DNA from: an uncultured Phascolarctobacterium sp.
GTDB taxonomy: Bacteria; Bacillota; Negativicutes; Acidaminococcales; Acidaminococcaceae
Reading direction: 5' to 3'
Length of the DNA stretch: 64,000 bases
Assembly (NCBI GenBank): GCA_900551745.1
Contig: URXA01000003.1
Coordinates: forward strand, 1 to 64,000
Position 1 is the stretch's first letter. Each line of letters opens with the position of its first letter. Below the pieces are notes generated by a model that was not told the DNA's origin, made no database searches, and saw nothing but the letters and a program-made list of their open reading frames with translations. Made by a program: the position numbers and the translations under genes. This document shows positions 17,092-26,838 of this stretch, in pieces.

Positions 17092-20000
17092 TTAGTCAAA
17101 AGCCAGACGCGGCAGATTTTTTTCCAGCCAGGTCAAACTGTCAGTTTTTAATTTGACCGTACGGAAAATAAGCTGGGCCTGCGCGCCGCTTTTAAAATTC
17201 ATATATTGCTGCTGTTCACTGATAAGCTGCATCAGAGCTGTCGGATCAACGGCAGCATTTTCAGCAAAGGTAATCCGCAGCTCGCCCGGTTTGACACTGA
17301 TCCCACGAATATGCAGCAGCCGGCACAAAGCCCGCAGACAGGCAACACGCCATAAAACTTCTACTTCTTCCGGCGGCTCTCCGAACCGATCGATAATTTC
17401 ATCAAGCAGATCATCTTTTTCTGCATAGGCCAGGCCGGCAAAGCGTCTGTACAGCTCAAGCTTATAACGCGGGTCAGCGATATAGTCATCGGGAATATAT
17501 CCGTCAACGCTGATCTCAAGAACCGGATCAGGCTCGGGTACTCCGTCTTCAACGCCATCTTTCAGCTTGCGGATCGTACGCTCAAGCATATCGCAATAGG
17601 CGGCAAAACCTACACCTGCAATATGGCCATGCTGCTGCGCACCCAGCAGATTACCGGCGCCACGGATCTCCAGATCGCGCATCGCGATCTTAAACCCGGC
17701 GCCCAGCTCTGTGAAATCACGGATCGCCTGCAAGCGTTTTTCTGCGACCTCGCTCAAAGCACGATTACGTTTATAAACGAAATAGGCATAAGCCAGACGA
17801 GAGGAGCGCCCTACCCGGCCGCGCATCTGATACAGCTGCGATAAGCCAAAATTTTCGGCGCCGTCGATAATAATAGTATTGGCCAAGGGCACGTCCAAAC
17901 CATTTTCGATGATCGAAGTCGACAGCAGCACATCACAGCTGCCTTCATAAAAAGCGATCATCGCATCTTCCAGCATATCTTCTGACATCTGGCCGTGAGC
18001 GATCCTGATGTTGATCCCCGGCACCAGACTGCGCAGGTCGGCGGCAATATTTTCCAGACCAAGAACCCTGTTATGCACATAATAAATCCTGCCGCCGCGA
18101 CGCATCTCACGCTCCAGCGCTTCTTTGATCATTCCGGGATTATATTCGGCTACATAAGTTTCTACCGGCAGACGTTCCTCAGGCGGTGATTCGATCACAC
18201 TCATATCGCGCCCGTTGACAAGCGCCAAATGTAAAGTGCGCGGAATCGGCGTTGCCGACAAGGTCAACACATCAACGCCTGTTTTCCAACGTTTGATTTT
18301 TTCTTTCTGCGCCACACCAAAACGCTGTTCTTCGTCGATAACCAGCAATCCCAGATCGGGAAACAGCACATCCTGCTGTAATAAACGGTGTGTCCCAATC
18401 AGAACGTCCACCTGACCATTTTCCAGATCGTTCAGGATTCGTTTTTGTTCCCTGGGAGTGCAGAAGCGGCTTACCATCTCCACTTTGACACCAAAAGGCT
18501 GCATTCGTTCTTTGAAAGTCATAAAATGCTGCTGTGCCAAAACAGTCGTCGGCACCATTACCGCTACCTGTTTACCATCCATAACTGCCTTGAAGGCCGC
18601 GCGGATAGCAACTTCTGTTTTACCATAACCGACATCGCCGCACAACAATCTGTCCATCGGCTCAGGTTTTTCCATATCAGCCTTGATCTCCGCGATCGCT
18701 TTAAGCTGATCCGGAGTTTCTTCATAAGGGAAGCGTTCTTCAAAATCACGCTGCCATTCGGTATCCTCAGCAAAAGCATGACCAGGAACGATCTTACGCT
18801 GCGCGTATAATCGCAGCAGTTCTTCAGCCAGCTCGGTAATCGCGGCACGGGCTTTACTCTGCACGCGTTTCCAGTCGGCTCCGCCCATTTTAGAAAGTCT
18901 TGGAGCCTGCCCTTCGTTACCGACATATTTATGCAGCATGCCAACCTGTTCCACAGGGACATACAGTTTGTCATCGCCGGCATACGCCAGCAGCAGATAA
19001 TCACGATGCACGCCGTCGACAAGAACATTCTCCACGCCGATATAGCGTCCAATACCATGAACTGAATGGACTACATAATCTCCAGCCTTGATTTCCGAGA
19101 AATACTGCAGCTGGGCGCCGCTGTTTTTGGTATGCAGCCGTCTTTTTTTCTGCATACCAAAAATATCATTTTCTGTCAGCAGCAGCCAGTTTTCATTCCA
19201 GAACCGAAAACCTGCTGTCAGCTCGCCGCTGATGACAGTGATGCGACCCGGTCTAAGCAGGGCGCCTTCTTTTACAAAAGCAGCGTTTAAATTACGGCTT
19301 TGCAGACTGTCAGCCAGCCCGCGCGCTTTAATATCGCTGCTCATCATCACCACAGGCACCTGCCCGTCAGCAAGCCAGCCCTGCAGATCGCCTGTCAGTA
19401 ATTCCAGATTTCTGTTATACGGCGCTACGGACCGCACCGGCACATTGATATCCTTAAACAGTTGCAAACGGCTGTGTCCCAACGCTGCCACGACCCAGGC
19501 TCTGCTCCGGGCGCAAAAGCCTTCCAGCTCGGCAGGCGACCATAATTCATCGGCATAACCGGAACTTTCAGTGTACAGTTTCTGCAAAAGTTCAAATAAA
19601 CGTGACGGCTCATCTACCACCAAGCGCGTCGAAGCGGCTAAATAATCAAGCACCGAGGCTGAAAAATCTTCGCCGGTCTCAATTTGCAGCGGCACGATTT
19701 TGACAGCACTCAATGATTCAATACTGCGCTGATTATCCAGATCAAAACTGCGCATCGCATCAATAGTATCGTCAAACCATTCGATCCTGGCCGGATACTG
19801 ACTATTGATCGGGAAAATATCAAGAATATCACCGCGCAGACAAAACTGACCGATAGCATCTACCTGCTCAGTGCGCTCGTATCCCAGTTCGATCAGACGT
19901 TCCAGCAGCTCCTGCTGCTCAAGCTGCTGCCCCAATGTTACGACAACGCCGCTGCCCAAAACCTTCTGCGGTATCGGCAGCTTCTGCAGCAATGCTTCCG

Positions 20001-20370
20001 CAGTCACAAAAACAATACCCCGTTCCTCGCCCTGCAAAATACGCATCGCCGCCACACGCCCAGCCTGAATCTCACGATTACGCGAATCAGCCTGCACCAG
20101 CGGCAGATCGACAGGATATAATTCCTGCATCAGCAAATCCGAATAAAAACAATTCAACGTCCTGCGGTATTCACGGATATCGTCCCTGCCGCTAAGCAGG
20201 AACACTAAAGAGCCCTGTTCCGGCAAAAGCCGGTCCAGAGCTGCCAAAAATACTGTTTTTGCGGCTCCGCTGAGACCAGTCAGCGAGCACCCCTGACCCT
20301 GCTGCCACAATCCGGCAGCGGTACGGGCTTCCGTTATTTCACCAATAGCATCCAATAATTGCAATTTCAT
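17092..20370 (-). CDS. mfd: Transcription-repair coupling factor Mfd
   Basis: Removes RNA polymerase stalled at DNA lesions and recruits UvrA. The 1092-residue protein has, in order, a UvrB-like N-terminal region, the CarD-like RNA polymerase interaction domain (GDYVVHSVHGIGRYIGVENV, about 405-424), the RecG-like helicase with Walker A GDVGYGKTEVA and DEEQRFG, a TRG motif region, and the C-terminal regulatory domain. Length is slightly below the common 1150. I prefer the ATG at 20370 (AAGGG seven bases upstream) over the TTG one codon before it. Confidence 0.97.
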   Translation of the reverse strand: MKLQLLDAIGEITEARTAAGLWQQGQGCSLTGLSGAAKTVFLAALDRLLPEQGSLVFLLSGRDDIREYRRTLNCFYSDLLMQELYPVDLPLVQADSRNREIQAGRVAAMRILQGEERGIVFVTAEALLQKLPIPQKVLGSGVVVTLGQQLEQQELLERLIELGYERTEQVDAIGQFCLRGDILDIFPINSQYPARIEWFDDTIDAMRSFDLDNQRSIESLSAVKIVPLQIETGEDFSASVLDYLAASTRLVVDEPSRLFELLQKLYTESSGYADELWSPAELEGFCARSRAWVVAALGHSRLQLFKDINVPVRSVAPYNRNLELLTGDLQGWLADGQVPVVMMSSDIKARGLADSLQSRNLNAAFVKEGALLRPGRITVISGELTAGFRFWNENWLLLTENDIFGMQKKRRLHTKNSGAQLQYFSEIKAGDYVVHSVHGIGRYIGVENVLVDGVHRDYLLLAYAGDDKLYVPVEQVGMLHKYVGNEGQAPRLSKMGGADWKRVQSKARAAITELAEELLRLYAQRKIVPGHAFAEDTEWQRDFEERFPYEETPDQLKAIAEIKADMEKPEPMDRLLCGDVGYGKTEVAIRAAFKAVMDGKQVAVMVPTTVLAQQHFMTFKERMQPFGVKVEMVSRFCTPREQKRILNDLENGQVDVLIGTHRLLQQDVLFPDLGLLVIDEEQRFGVAQKEKIKRWKTGVDVLTLSATPIPRTLHLALVNGRDMSVIESPPEERLPVETYVAEYNPGMIKEALEREMRRGGRIYYVHNRVLGLENIAADLRSLVPGINIRIAHGQMSEDMLEDAMIAFYEGSCDVLLSTSIIENGLDVPLANTIIIDGAENFGLSQLYQMRGRVGRSSRLAYAYFVYKRNRALSEVAEKRLQAIRDFTELGAGFKIAMRDLEIRGAGNLLGAQQHGHIAGVGFAAYCDMLERTIRKLKDGVEDGVPEPDPVLEISVDGYIPDDYIADPRYKLELYRRFAGLAYAEKDDLLDEIIDRFGEPPEEVEVLWRVACLRALCRLLHIRGISVKPGELRITFAENAAVDPTALMQLISEQQQYMNFKSGAQAQLIFRTVKLKTDSLTWLEKNLPRLAFD

Positions 20371-20382
20371 CAATTTACCCTT

Positions 20383-20418
20383 GAAAACAAAAGGGTTCTA
20401 GCCTGAGCTAAAACCCTT
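20383..20418 (-). terminator. Intrinsic terminator after glpX
   Basis: Stem AAGGGTTTTAGC with GCTAGAACCCTT (12 bp with one mismatch, 20391-20418) and 4-base loop, followed by TTTTGTTTTC on the minus strand. Confidence 0.82.
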
Positions 20419-20432
20419 GAAGATTGTAAAGC

Positions 20433-21395
20433 TTACAGTTTAACGGCAAAATCTTTGCGGTCAAAGCTGTGTACTGCGTCAACAAAACGTACTGTACCGG
20501 TTTTATAACGCATGGAGACGGTATGTGTCCGCACACCGCCGCCGAAATAACGCAGACCGCTGAGCAAATTGCTTTCGGTGATAGCCGTCGCCGTGAACAT
20601 GCAGTCGTCGCCTTTGACCATATCGTCCAAGCTCAAAACCTGCTGACAATCACAGATGCCCATTTCCAGGCAGCGTTTGACCTGTTCATCATCTTCAGGG
20701 CACAACCGTGCCTGCATATCACCGCCAAGACATTTGATAGCGGCAGCAGCCAGTACGCCTTCAGGAGCACCGCCCTTCCCGATATACATATGCACGCCGG
20801 TACCTTCAATGCCGGCATTGACGATCGGGTTAACGTCGCCGTCAGTAATCAGATGAATACGTGCGCCGGCACGGCGGATCTCATCCATAATACCATAATG
20901 ACGTTCACGATCCAGCAATACGACGGTCAGGTCAGAAACCTTACGTTCCAGGGCTTTAGCCACGCGCTCCAGATTTTCACTGATCGGAGCATCTATATCG
21001 ATGCAGCCTTTAGCACGAGGACCGACAGCGATCTTATCCATATACATGTCAGGAGCATGCAGCAGGCAGCCTTTCGGTGCGATGGCAATGACCGCGATTG
21101 CGCCAGGCTGGCCTTTAGCCACCAGATTCGTACCTTCAACAGGGTCGACGGCAATATCGACTTCGGCACCGCCGCCGCCGACTTTTTCACCGATATACAG
21201 CATCGGTGCTTCATCCATCTCGCCTTCACCGATAACTACTGTACCGCTGATATTTACCGTATCGAATGCCTTGCGCATAGCGTCGACCGCCAGCTGATCG
21301 GCACCGTTTTTATCACCACGCCCTACACTGCGGCCGCAGGCAATTGCTGCAGCTTCGGTAACACGTACGAATTCCATGGATAATTCTCTGTTCAT
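20433..21395 (-). CDS. glpX: Fructose-1,6-bisphosphatase, class II (GlpX)
   Basis: Hydrolyses fructose 1,6-bisphosphate to fructose 6-phosphate in gluconeogenesis. The 320-residue protein carries the metal-binding signatures GEGEMDEAPMLYIGE (about 55-69) and DPVEGTN (about 83-89), as in E. coli GlpX. It stands alone between mfd and a Yip1-like gene, with a modest promoter and a clear terminator. A gluconeogenic phosphatase fits an organism that grows on organic and amino acids rather than sugars. Confidence 0.96.
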   Translation of the reverse strand: MNRELSMEFVRVTEAAAIACGRSVGRGDKNGADQLAVDAMRKAFDTVNISGTVVIGEGEMDEAPMLYIGEKVGGGGAEVDIAVDPVEGTNLVAKGQPGAIAVIAIAPKGCLLHAPDMYMDKIAVGPRAKGCIDIDAPISENLERVAKALERKVSDLTVVLLDRERHYGIMDEIRRAGARIHLITDGDVNPIVNAGIEGTGVHMYIGKGGAPEGVLAAAAIKCLGGDMQARLCPEDDEQVKRCLEMGICDCQQVLSLDDMVKGDDCMFTATAITESNLLSGLRYFGGGVRTHTVSMRYKTGTVRFVDAVHSFDRKDFAVKL

Positions 21396-21441
21396 TCCTC
21401 AACCATCTCCTTTATTGATACGATCATATAAAATCACATTA

Positions 21442-21470
21442 ATTATATCACTTTCTGCCATAACTTGCAG
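21442..21470 (-). promoter_or_regulatory. Probable glpX promoter
   Basis: Perfect -10 TATAAT (21442-21447) with a weak -35 CTGCAA (21465-21470) at 17-base spacing on the minus strand, 47 bases before the glpX ATG. Confidence 0.45.
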
Positions 21471-21507
21471 AGTAAAATAAAAAATACTTTATTTTAAGTT
21501 AAATTTA

Positions 21508-22074
21508 TCAGCCTATCTTAAGCATCAGCAATTCAAACACAATCTGCAGCGGCAGCACAAAAGCGATATACAGCAGCAATAGGCTGAACGCTACAGTTGC
21601 CAGCGACCGTTTAAAATCTATCAGATAGACCACCTGTAAGGCCCTGATCAGCAGGTACAGCATCCACAGCTTCGCTGTAATACAGGCCCCCACTACTACC
21701 AGTATCCCCGGCAGGCCCAGCTTGGTTCCCAGCAAAGCTACAGGCGCCATGACCAAAAACGGCAAAGTCGTATAGCCCAGCAGGCAGATCAGGCCTACGG
21801 CATCACCGGCCATGGCCCCTAAAGTTTCCAAGATGCCGTGCAGTAAAAAACCATACATCGACAAAACTACGCCGGCAATGGAAACAGCCGCGGCAATAAC
21901 GGCAAACCGCACTGACAGCGCCTGATCTAAAAACAGCTGATTTGTTACAACGCCGCTGAACAGACCTACGCTTAAGGTAAAATACCACAAGCTGCGCCAC
22001 ATACAGCGCTCCTTTACCAGCAGACGCATGCCGTCTCTGGTTTCAAACAAAACGTCAAAGGTTTTACGCCTCAT
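21508..22074 (-). CDS. Yip1-like integral membrane protein
   Basis: A 188-residue protein with about five membrane helices and a short basic N terminus (MRRKTFDVLFETRDGMRLLVKE) that resembles bacterial Yip1/YIF1-domain proteins (TM segments about 28-50, 55-75, 85-110, 115-145, 155-180). Function unknown. It begins 6 bases after the sppA stop, so it is co-transcribed with the signal peptide peptidase; an accessory membrane role with SppA is a guess. Confidence 0.6.
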   Translation of the reverse strand: MRRKTFDVLFETRDGMRLLVKERCMWRSLWYFTLSVGLFSGVVTNQLFLDQALSVRFAVIAAAVSIAGVVLSMYGFLLHGILETLGAMAGDAVGLICLLGYTTLPFLVMAPVALLGTKLGLPGILVVVGACITAKLWMLYLLIRALQVVYLIDFKRSLATVAFSLLLLYIAFVLPLQIVFELLMLKIG

Positions 22075-22080
22075 AAGGCA

Positions 22081-23016
22081 TCACCTCGCCGCCTGCGGTG
22101 AAGGCATTCCAGCCGCGTCTTTTTGCAGCAGCATTTCCAAATGGCCCAGCATCATTTTAGATAACTGCGCACTGAAAAATACTTCCCAGGGTTTTTGACG
22201 CTTATTTTCTTTAATTTCCGGTATCCCATCTACGCCGATGGCTTTACCGGCTGCCTCCAAAGCGTCATAATAATTGCCTAGTTCATCGACAAGCCCGACG
22301 GCCTGAGCCTGCTGGCCGGTATAAACACGTCCGTCAGCCAAAGTTTTTACTTTAGCGGTATCCATTTTACGGCCTTCGGCGATCACAGCGACAAAATTCT
22401 CAAACATCTGATTGACCATATTTTGTAAGATCTGCTGTTCTTCCGGAGTCATCGGTCTGTCAGCGGACATGATATCCTTGTACTGACCGCTTTTGATTTT
22501 AGTAGTATAGATACCGATTTTTTTGAAAAGTTCCTGTGTATTCATATAGGGCATATAGACACCGATACTGCCTGTCAACGTAGACGGATTGGCATAAATG
22601 GTATCGCTGTAAGCAGCCAGCCAATAAGCTGCCGAAGCAGCACTGTCGCCCATCGAAGTGATGATCGGTTTATCAGTAGTTTCTTTAAAACGTTTCAGCT
22701 CGCGGCCGACTTCTTCTGCCGCAGTTACGCTGCCGCCGGGGGAATTGATCCGCAGCACCAGTGCTTTTACACTGCTGTCGGCAGCCGCCTCACGAATCTC
22801 ACGCATCAGACGGCCTGAAGAAGCACCCGTAGTTTCACCCCAGATATTCTCGCCCGGTTCACCGCTGACGATAGTCCCTTCGATATTGATGACCGCTACC
22901 CTGTCTGCCGGGGCAGCGATAACCTTTTCATCATTATTTTTACCTGAAAGCAGCGACACTACAAAAGACAGGACCGCGATCAGTAAAATCGCACTGATAA
23001 AAATTTTTTTCAGCAT
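22081..23016 (-). CDS. sppA: Signal peptide peptidase SppA (67K type, short form)
   Basis: Membrane serine protease that degrades cleaved signal peptides. The 311-residue short form has an N-terminal anchor (about 4-24, KIFISAILLIAVLSFVVSLL), the conserved LRINSPGGSVTAAEEVGREL (about 88-107), the nucleophile serine in SMGDSAASAAYWLA, and the general-base lysine in TKIKSGQYKDIMS (Ser/Lys dyad). This is the SppA form of Gram-positives and Negativicutes. It is 6 bases upstream of the Yip1-like gene. A pyrG terminator lies just upstream. Confidence 0.95.
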   Translation of the reverse strand: MLKKIFISAILLIAVLSFVVSLLSGKNNDEKVIAAPADRVAVINIEGTIVSGEPGENIWGETTGASSGRLMREIREAAADSSVKALVLRINSPGGSVTAAEEVGRELKRFKETTDKPIITSMGDSAASAAYWLAAYSDTIYANPSTLTGSIGVYMPYMNTQELFKKIGIYTTKIKSGQYKDIMSADRPMTPEEQQILQNMVNQMFENFVAVIAEGRKMDTAKVKTLADGRVYTGQQAQAVGLVDELGNYYDALEAAGKAIGVDGIPEIKENKRQKPWEVFFSAQLSKMMLGHLEMLLQKDAAGMPSPQAAR

Positions 23017-23033
23017 ACTTTCTACTCCTTTTA

Positions 23034-23068
23034 CAAAAAAAGCAGACTGACGCTCAGTCTGCTTTTGG
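23034..23068 (-). terminator. Intrinsic terminator after pyrG
   Basis: 12-bp perfect stem (AAAGCAGACTGA with its complement) and 3-base loop, followed by TTTTTTT on the minus strand. Confidence 0.9.
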
Positions 23069-23084
23069 GTTTTTCTTCAGAGTC

Positions 23085-24701
23085 TTATTTTTGTTCCCGC
23101 AAAGCAGCGGCAATGAAATCTCTAAATAATGGATGCGGATTAGTGGGGCGGGATTTAAATTCCGGATGGAACTGTGCACCCAGGAACCAGGGATGCCTGT
23201 CTTCCGGGATCTCAACGATCTCAACCAGACGTCCGTTAGGCAAAGTGCCGCCGATCCTCAGACCGCCGTCAACGATCTGCTCACGCAAAGCGTTGTTTAC
23301 TTCATAACGGTGACGATGACGTTCGTAAACAAGTTCTTCCTTGTAAGCCTTCTCGGTCAAAGTACCGGGATAGACTTTGCAGGGATAAAGGCCTAAACGC
23401 ATCGTGCCGCCTTTATCTTCTACACTTACCTGTTCCGGCATCAGATCGATGACAGGATATTTACAGTCAGCTACAAATTCGGCGCTGTTGGCGTTTTCCA
23501 ACCCGCAGACATTGCGGGCATATTCGATAACAGCACACTGCATGCCCAGACAGATACCAAAGAACGGGACCTTGTTTTCACGGGCATACTGCACAGCTTT
23601 GATTTTGCCTTCGATACCACGGTCACCAAAACCACCCGGCACCAAAATACCATCTACGTCTTCCATAATCTTCTGCATATCAGTTTCTGGTGCTTCGATG
23701 TTCTCGGCGTTCACCCATTTTATTTTCAGTTCGCTTTCATTAGCGACAGCAGCATGTTTCAGTGCTTCTGTAATACTGATATAAGCATCCTGCAGCTCAA
23801 CATATTTACCAACTACGGCAACAGTTACTTTGCGGTCATAATGCTTCAGGATACGCTCTACCATTTCATGCCAGTAAGTCATATCTTTTGGTTTATCAGG
23901 CATATCCAGCTTTTTGAGCACGATGGAATCCATCCCCTGTTCTTCCATCAGCATCGGCACCTGGTAAATGCTGGCCGCGGTCAGGTTCTGAATTACAGCT
24001 TCCGGATCAACGTCGCAGAACATAGCCATTTTTTCGCACATATCCTTGGAAATAGGACGTTCACTGCGGCAGACAATGATATCCGGGGAAATACCGATAC
24101 TGCGCAGTTCTTTAACGCTGTGCTGGGTCGGCTTGGTTTTGAGTTCGCCGGCAGCAGCTATATAAGGAACAAGGGTCACATGGATATACAAGACGTCGTT
24201 GCGGTCAACTTCTTTTTTTACCTGACGGATAGCTTCAAGGAACGGCAAGCTTTCAATATCGCCGACGGTACCGCCAATCTCTGTAATAACAAAATCAGCA
24301 TTATCATCACGGCCAACACGGTAAACACGCTCTTTGATTTCATTGGTGATATGAGGGATTACCTGCACTGTACGTCCCAGATAATCGCCCCGGCGTTCTT
24401 TATTGATAACGGACAGATAGATCTTACCTGCAGTAACATTGGAGCTCTTTGACAAATTAATATCAATAAAACGCTCATAATGACCCAGATCAAGGTCGGT
24501 CTCAGCACCGTCATCGGTGACAAAAACTTCGCCGTGCTGATAAGGGCTCATTGTCCCCGGATCAACATTGATATAAGGATCAAATTTCTGGATCGTTACC
24601 TTATAGCCGCGGCTTTTCAGCAAACGTCCAAGCGAAGCCGCTGTGATCCCTTTCCCCAGCGAAGAAACTACACCGCCTGTTACAAAAATATATTTCGTCA
24701 T
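23085..24701 (-). CDS. pyrG: CTP synthase
   Basis: Makes CTP from UTP, ATP and glutamine. The 538-residue protein has the N-terminal synthetase domain (TKYIFVTGGVVSSLGKGITAA-type start, P-loop) and a C-terminal class I glutamine amidotransferase with the catalytic cysteine in FFGICLGMQCA (about 375-385) and the His-Glu pair HPEFKSRP near the end. I chose ATG 24701, which has GGGAGG six bases upstream and gives the universal MTKYIFVTGG start; an in-frame ATG seven codons earlier (24722) would bury that site. It follows argS by 45 bases and is probably in the same transcript. Confidence 0.98.
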   Translation of the reverse strand: MTKYIFVTGGVVSSLGKGITAASLGRLLKSRGYKVTIQKFDPYINVDPGTMSPYQHGEVFVTDDGAETDLDLGHYERFIDINLSKSSNVTAGKIYLSVINKERRGDYLGRTVQVIPHITNEIKERVYRVGRDDNADFVITEIGGTVGDIESLPFLEAIRQVKKEVDRNDVLYIHVTLVPYIAAAGELKTKPTQHSVKELRSIGISPDIIVCRSERPISKDMCEKMAMFCDVDPEAVIQNLTAASIYQVPMLMEEQGMDSIVLKKLDMPDKPKDMTYWHEMVERILKHYDRKVTVAVVGKYVELQDAYISITEALKHAAVANESELKIKWVNAENIEAPETDMQKIMEDVDGILVPGGFGDRGIEGKIKAVQYARENKVPFFGICLGMQCAVIEYARNVCGLENANSAEFVADCKYPVIDLMPEQVSVEDKGGTMRLGLYPCKVYPGTLTEKAYKEELVYERHRHRYEVNNALREQIVDGGLRIGGTLPNGRLVEIVEIPEDRHPWFLGAQFHPEFKSRPTNPHPLFRDFIAAALREQK

Positions 24702-24746
24702 GATTGTCCTCCCGTTCCTCATAAAATGGCTTTTATCTCAAAAAAA

Positions 24747-26405
24747 TTACATTCTTTCCGGTGCCGATACGCCCAAAATGTTCAAAGCATGTTTGATAGT
24801 ATGGCGGGTCGCCTGTACCAGCTTGATCCGTGCCTGCTGCACTTCCGGGTCCACACCCAGGATGCGGCACTGATTATAGAAGGAATGGAACAGTCCGGCC
24901 AGATCGTGCACATAATGCGCCACACGGTGTACCGCGCGTTCTTTAGCCGCAACTTCCAGCATTTCCTGATATTCTCCCAATTTTTTGATCAGTTCCAGCT
25001 CTGTGGCATCTGTCAGCAGGTTATAATCAGCAGCTGCCGCTTCAGCAATATTTTCCTCAGACAGCTGACGCATGATGCTGCAAATACGGGCATGTGCATA
25101 TTGGATATAATACACAGGATTTTCATTAGATTTTTCAGTAGCCAGGGTCAGATCAAAATCCAGCTGGCTGTCGATCGAACGCATAGCAAAGAAGAATCTG
25201 GCAGCATCAGTGCCGACTTCTTCGATCAGCTCGTTCAAAGTAACGCTTTGTCCCGTGCGCTTCGACATCTTAACCAGCTCACCGTTACGGTACAGACTGA
25301 CCATCTGCAGGATCAAAACCTCCAGCTGCTCAGGATCATAACCCAAAGCGCCTACGGCAGCTTTCATTCTGGCAATATAGCCATGATGATCAGCGCCCCA
25401 CAGGTTGATGACACGGTCAAAGCCGCGGCTGAATTTATTCCAGTGATAAGCAATATCAGCAGCCAGATAAGTAGGCACACCGTTATCACGGATCACGACG
25501 CGGTCCTTATCATCTCCGTAAGCAGTAGCTTTCAGCCACAATGCTCCGTCTTTTTCATACATATAGCCGCGTTCCGTCAAAAGCTCGCAGGCTTCTTTGA
25601 TCTTATCTGCGTCATGCAGTGTCTGCTCGCTGAACCAGACATCAAATGTGACGTTAAAGGCTTCCAAATCTTCCTTCAGAGCAGCGAGTTTTTCTTTTAG
25701 GGCAATCGTACGGAATTCGTGCAAACGTTCCTGTTCATCCATATGCAGGAATTTATCGCCGTAGATCTTGACGATGCGTTTGGCAGTTTCCACGATGTCG
25801 TAACCATGATAACCGTTTTCCGGAAACTCCACATCCACACCAAGCTCTTCCAGATAACGGGCATTGACCGAAGCAGCCAGGTTATTGATCTGATTGCCGG
25901 CATCATTGATATAGTATTCCCTGGTAACATCATAGCCGGCCGCTTTCAGCAGATTGGCAAGCGAACTGCCTACCGCAGCACCACGGCCATGGCCGACATG
26001 CAGCGGTCCGGTAGGATTGGCGCTCACATATTCCAATTGGATCTTTTCGCCGCCTCTGGCAGGCAGATTACCATAATCAGCACCTGCTGCTACGATACTT
26101 GCCAAAAGTTCAGCTGTCCAATTTTGTTTCAGATAAAAATTAATAAACCCCGGTCCCGCGATCTCAGCCTTGGCGACATAAGGGCAGTCCAGATTGTCGA
26201 TCACAGCCTGAGCCACTAAACGCGGATTGCATTTTAAGCCGCGGGCTGACTGCATAGCAAAATTGGTGGCAAAATCGCCAAATTCCTTCTGCGGCGGCAC
26301 CTCTAACAATACCTCCGGCAAGTCTCCCTCTTTGATCGTACCGGCGGCAATCGCTTTAACCGCGGCAGCTTTAATGGCAGCAGCCAGTGCTTCCTTCATA
26401 TTCAC
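24747..26405 (-). CDS. argS: Arginyl-tRNA synthetase
   Basis: Charges tRNA-Arg. The 552-residue class I enzyme has the Arg-specific N-terminal domain (about 1-110), HIGH-like PLHVGHGRGAAVG (about 127-139), KMSKS-like MSKRTGQ (about 350-356), and the DALR anticodon-binding domain ending with NILGVSAPERM. I favour the GTG at 26405, which has AGGAGG nine bases upstream; an ATG three codons earlier is one base from that site and too close. The gene overlaps the DUF1934 gene by 35 bases, so the two are coupled; this pairing is also found in Bacillus (ywiB-argS). Confidence 0.97.
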   Translation of the reverse strand: MNMKEALAAAIKAAAVKAIAAGTIKEGDLPEVLLEVPPQKEFGDFATNFAMQSARGLKCNPRLVAQAVIDNLDCPYVAKAEIAGPGFINFYLKQNWTAELLASIVAAGADYGNLPARGGEKIQLEYVSANPTGPLHVGHGRGAAVGSSLANLLKAAGYDVTREYYINDAGNQINNLAASVNARYLEELGVDVEFPENGYHGYDIVETAKRIVKIYGDKFLHMDEQERLHEFRTIALKEKLAALKEDLEAFNVTFDVWFSEQTLHDADKIKEACELLTERGYMYEKDGALWLKATAYGDDKDRVVIRDNGVPTYLAADIAYHWNKFSRGFDRVINLWGADHHGYIARMKAAVGALGYDPEQLEVLILQMVSLYRNGELVKMSKRTGQSVTLNELIEEVGTDAARFFFAMRSIDSQLDFDLTLATEKSNENPVYYIQYAHARICSIMRQLSEENIAEAAAADYNLLTDATELELIKKLGEYQEMLEVAAKERAVHRVAHYVHDLAGLFHSFYNQCRILGVDPEVQQARIKLVQATRHTIKHALNILGVSAPERM

Positions 26406-26826
26406 GCTTGACATCCTCCTCGATTTCCATCTTCAGCTTAAATCTGCTGCGTGTCTGTCCTTCCAGCTCTAAAGCATATTCCAAATCGATATGCCAGACT
26501 TTATCACGGCAGTAAACATATACATACTCGGTCGTCAACCGCATCGCCAAAGTCAGATACGGAGTCCGGTACATACTTTCACTGACCAGACCTACGGCAA
26601 ATTCCTGCCTGCAGTCTACCGCGCCGCTGCGCAGAATAATGACTCTTTCATAATCCCACTTGATAGTAGTTTTAGTGCCTGCCAGACCTGCTGCTTCAGA
26701 TTCCTCATAAAAAACATAAAATTTATTATTTTTTTCTGTCAGTCTGCCGTCAGCTGTGGTCTCGATATTCTCCATACCTTCGCTGCTGTGTGACTGACTG
26801 TAAATATGTATTTTCACAGGCTGCAT
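26371..26826 (-). CDS. DUF1934 family protein (YwiB-like)
   Basis: A 151-residue protein with the look of the DUF1934/YwiB family: alternating strands predicted to form a calycin-like beta-barrel (QPVKIHIYSQS..., KFYVFYEE, YERVIILRSGAV, YVYVYCRDKVWHIDLEYALELEG). Molecular function unknown. It is coupled to argS by a 35-base overlap, which is the conserved neighbourhood of the family. The ATG at 26826 has GGAG eleven bases upstream; a GTG at 26838 is possible. Translation of an upstream arginine-rich leader frame would run into this gene (see findings). Confidence 0.78.
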   Translation of the reverse strand: MQPVKIHIYSQSHSSEGMENIETTADGRLTEKNNKFYVFYEESEAAGLAGTKTTIKWDYERVIILRSGAVDCRQEFAVGLVSESMYRTPYLTLAMRLTTEYVYVYCRDKVWHIDLEYALELEGQTRSRFKLKMEIEEDVKREYEGSTGCCH

Positions 26827-26838
26827 AAAACTTTTCAC

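Noticed and set aside
20469..21383. Long open frame on the plus strand over glpX
   Set aside because: It is the antisense shadow of a well-supported GlpX gene, has no ribosome site and gives low-complexity, unfamiliar protein.
24480..25700. 406-codon open frame on the plus strand over pyrG/argS
   Set aside because: It is antisense to argS and the start of pyrG, both with full catalytic motifs, and spans the boundary between them; no ribosome site or homology seen.
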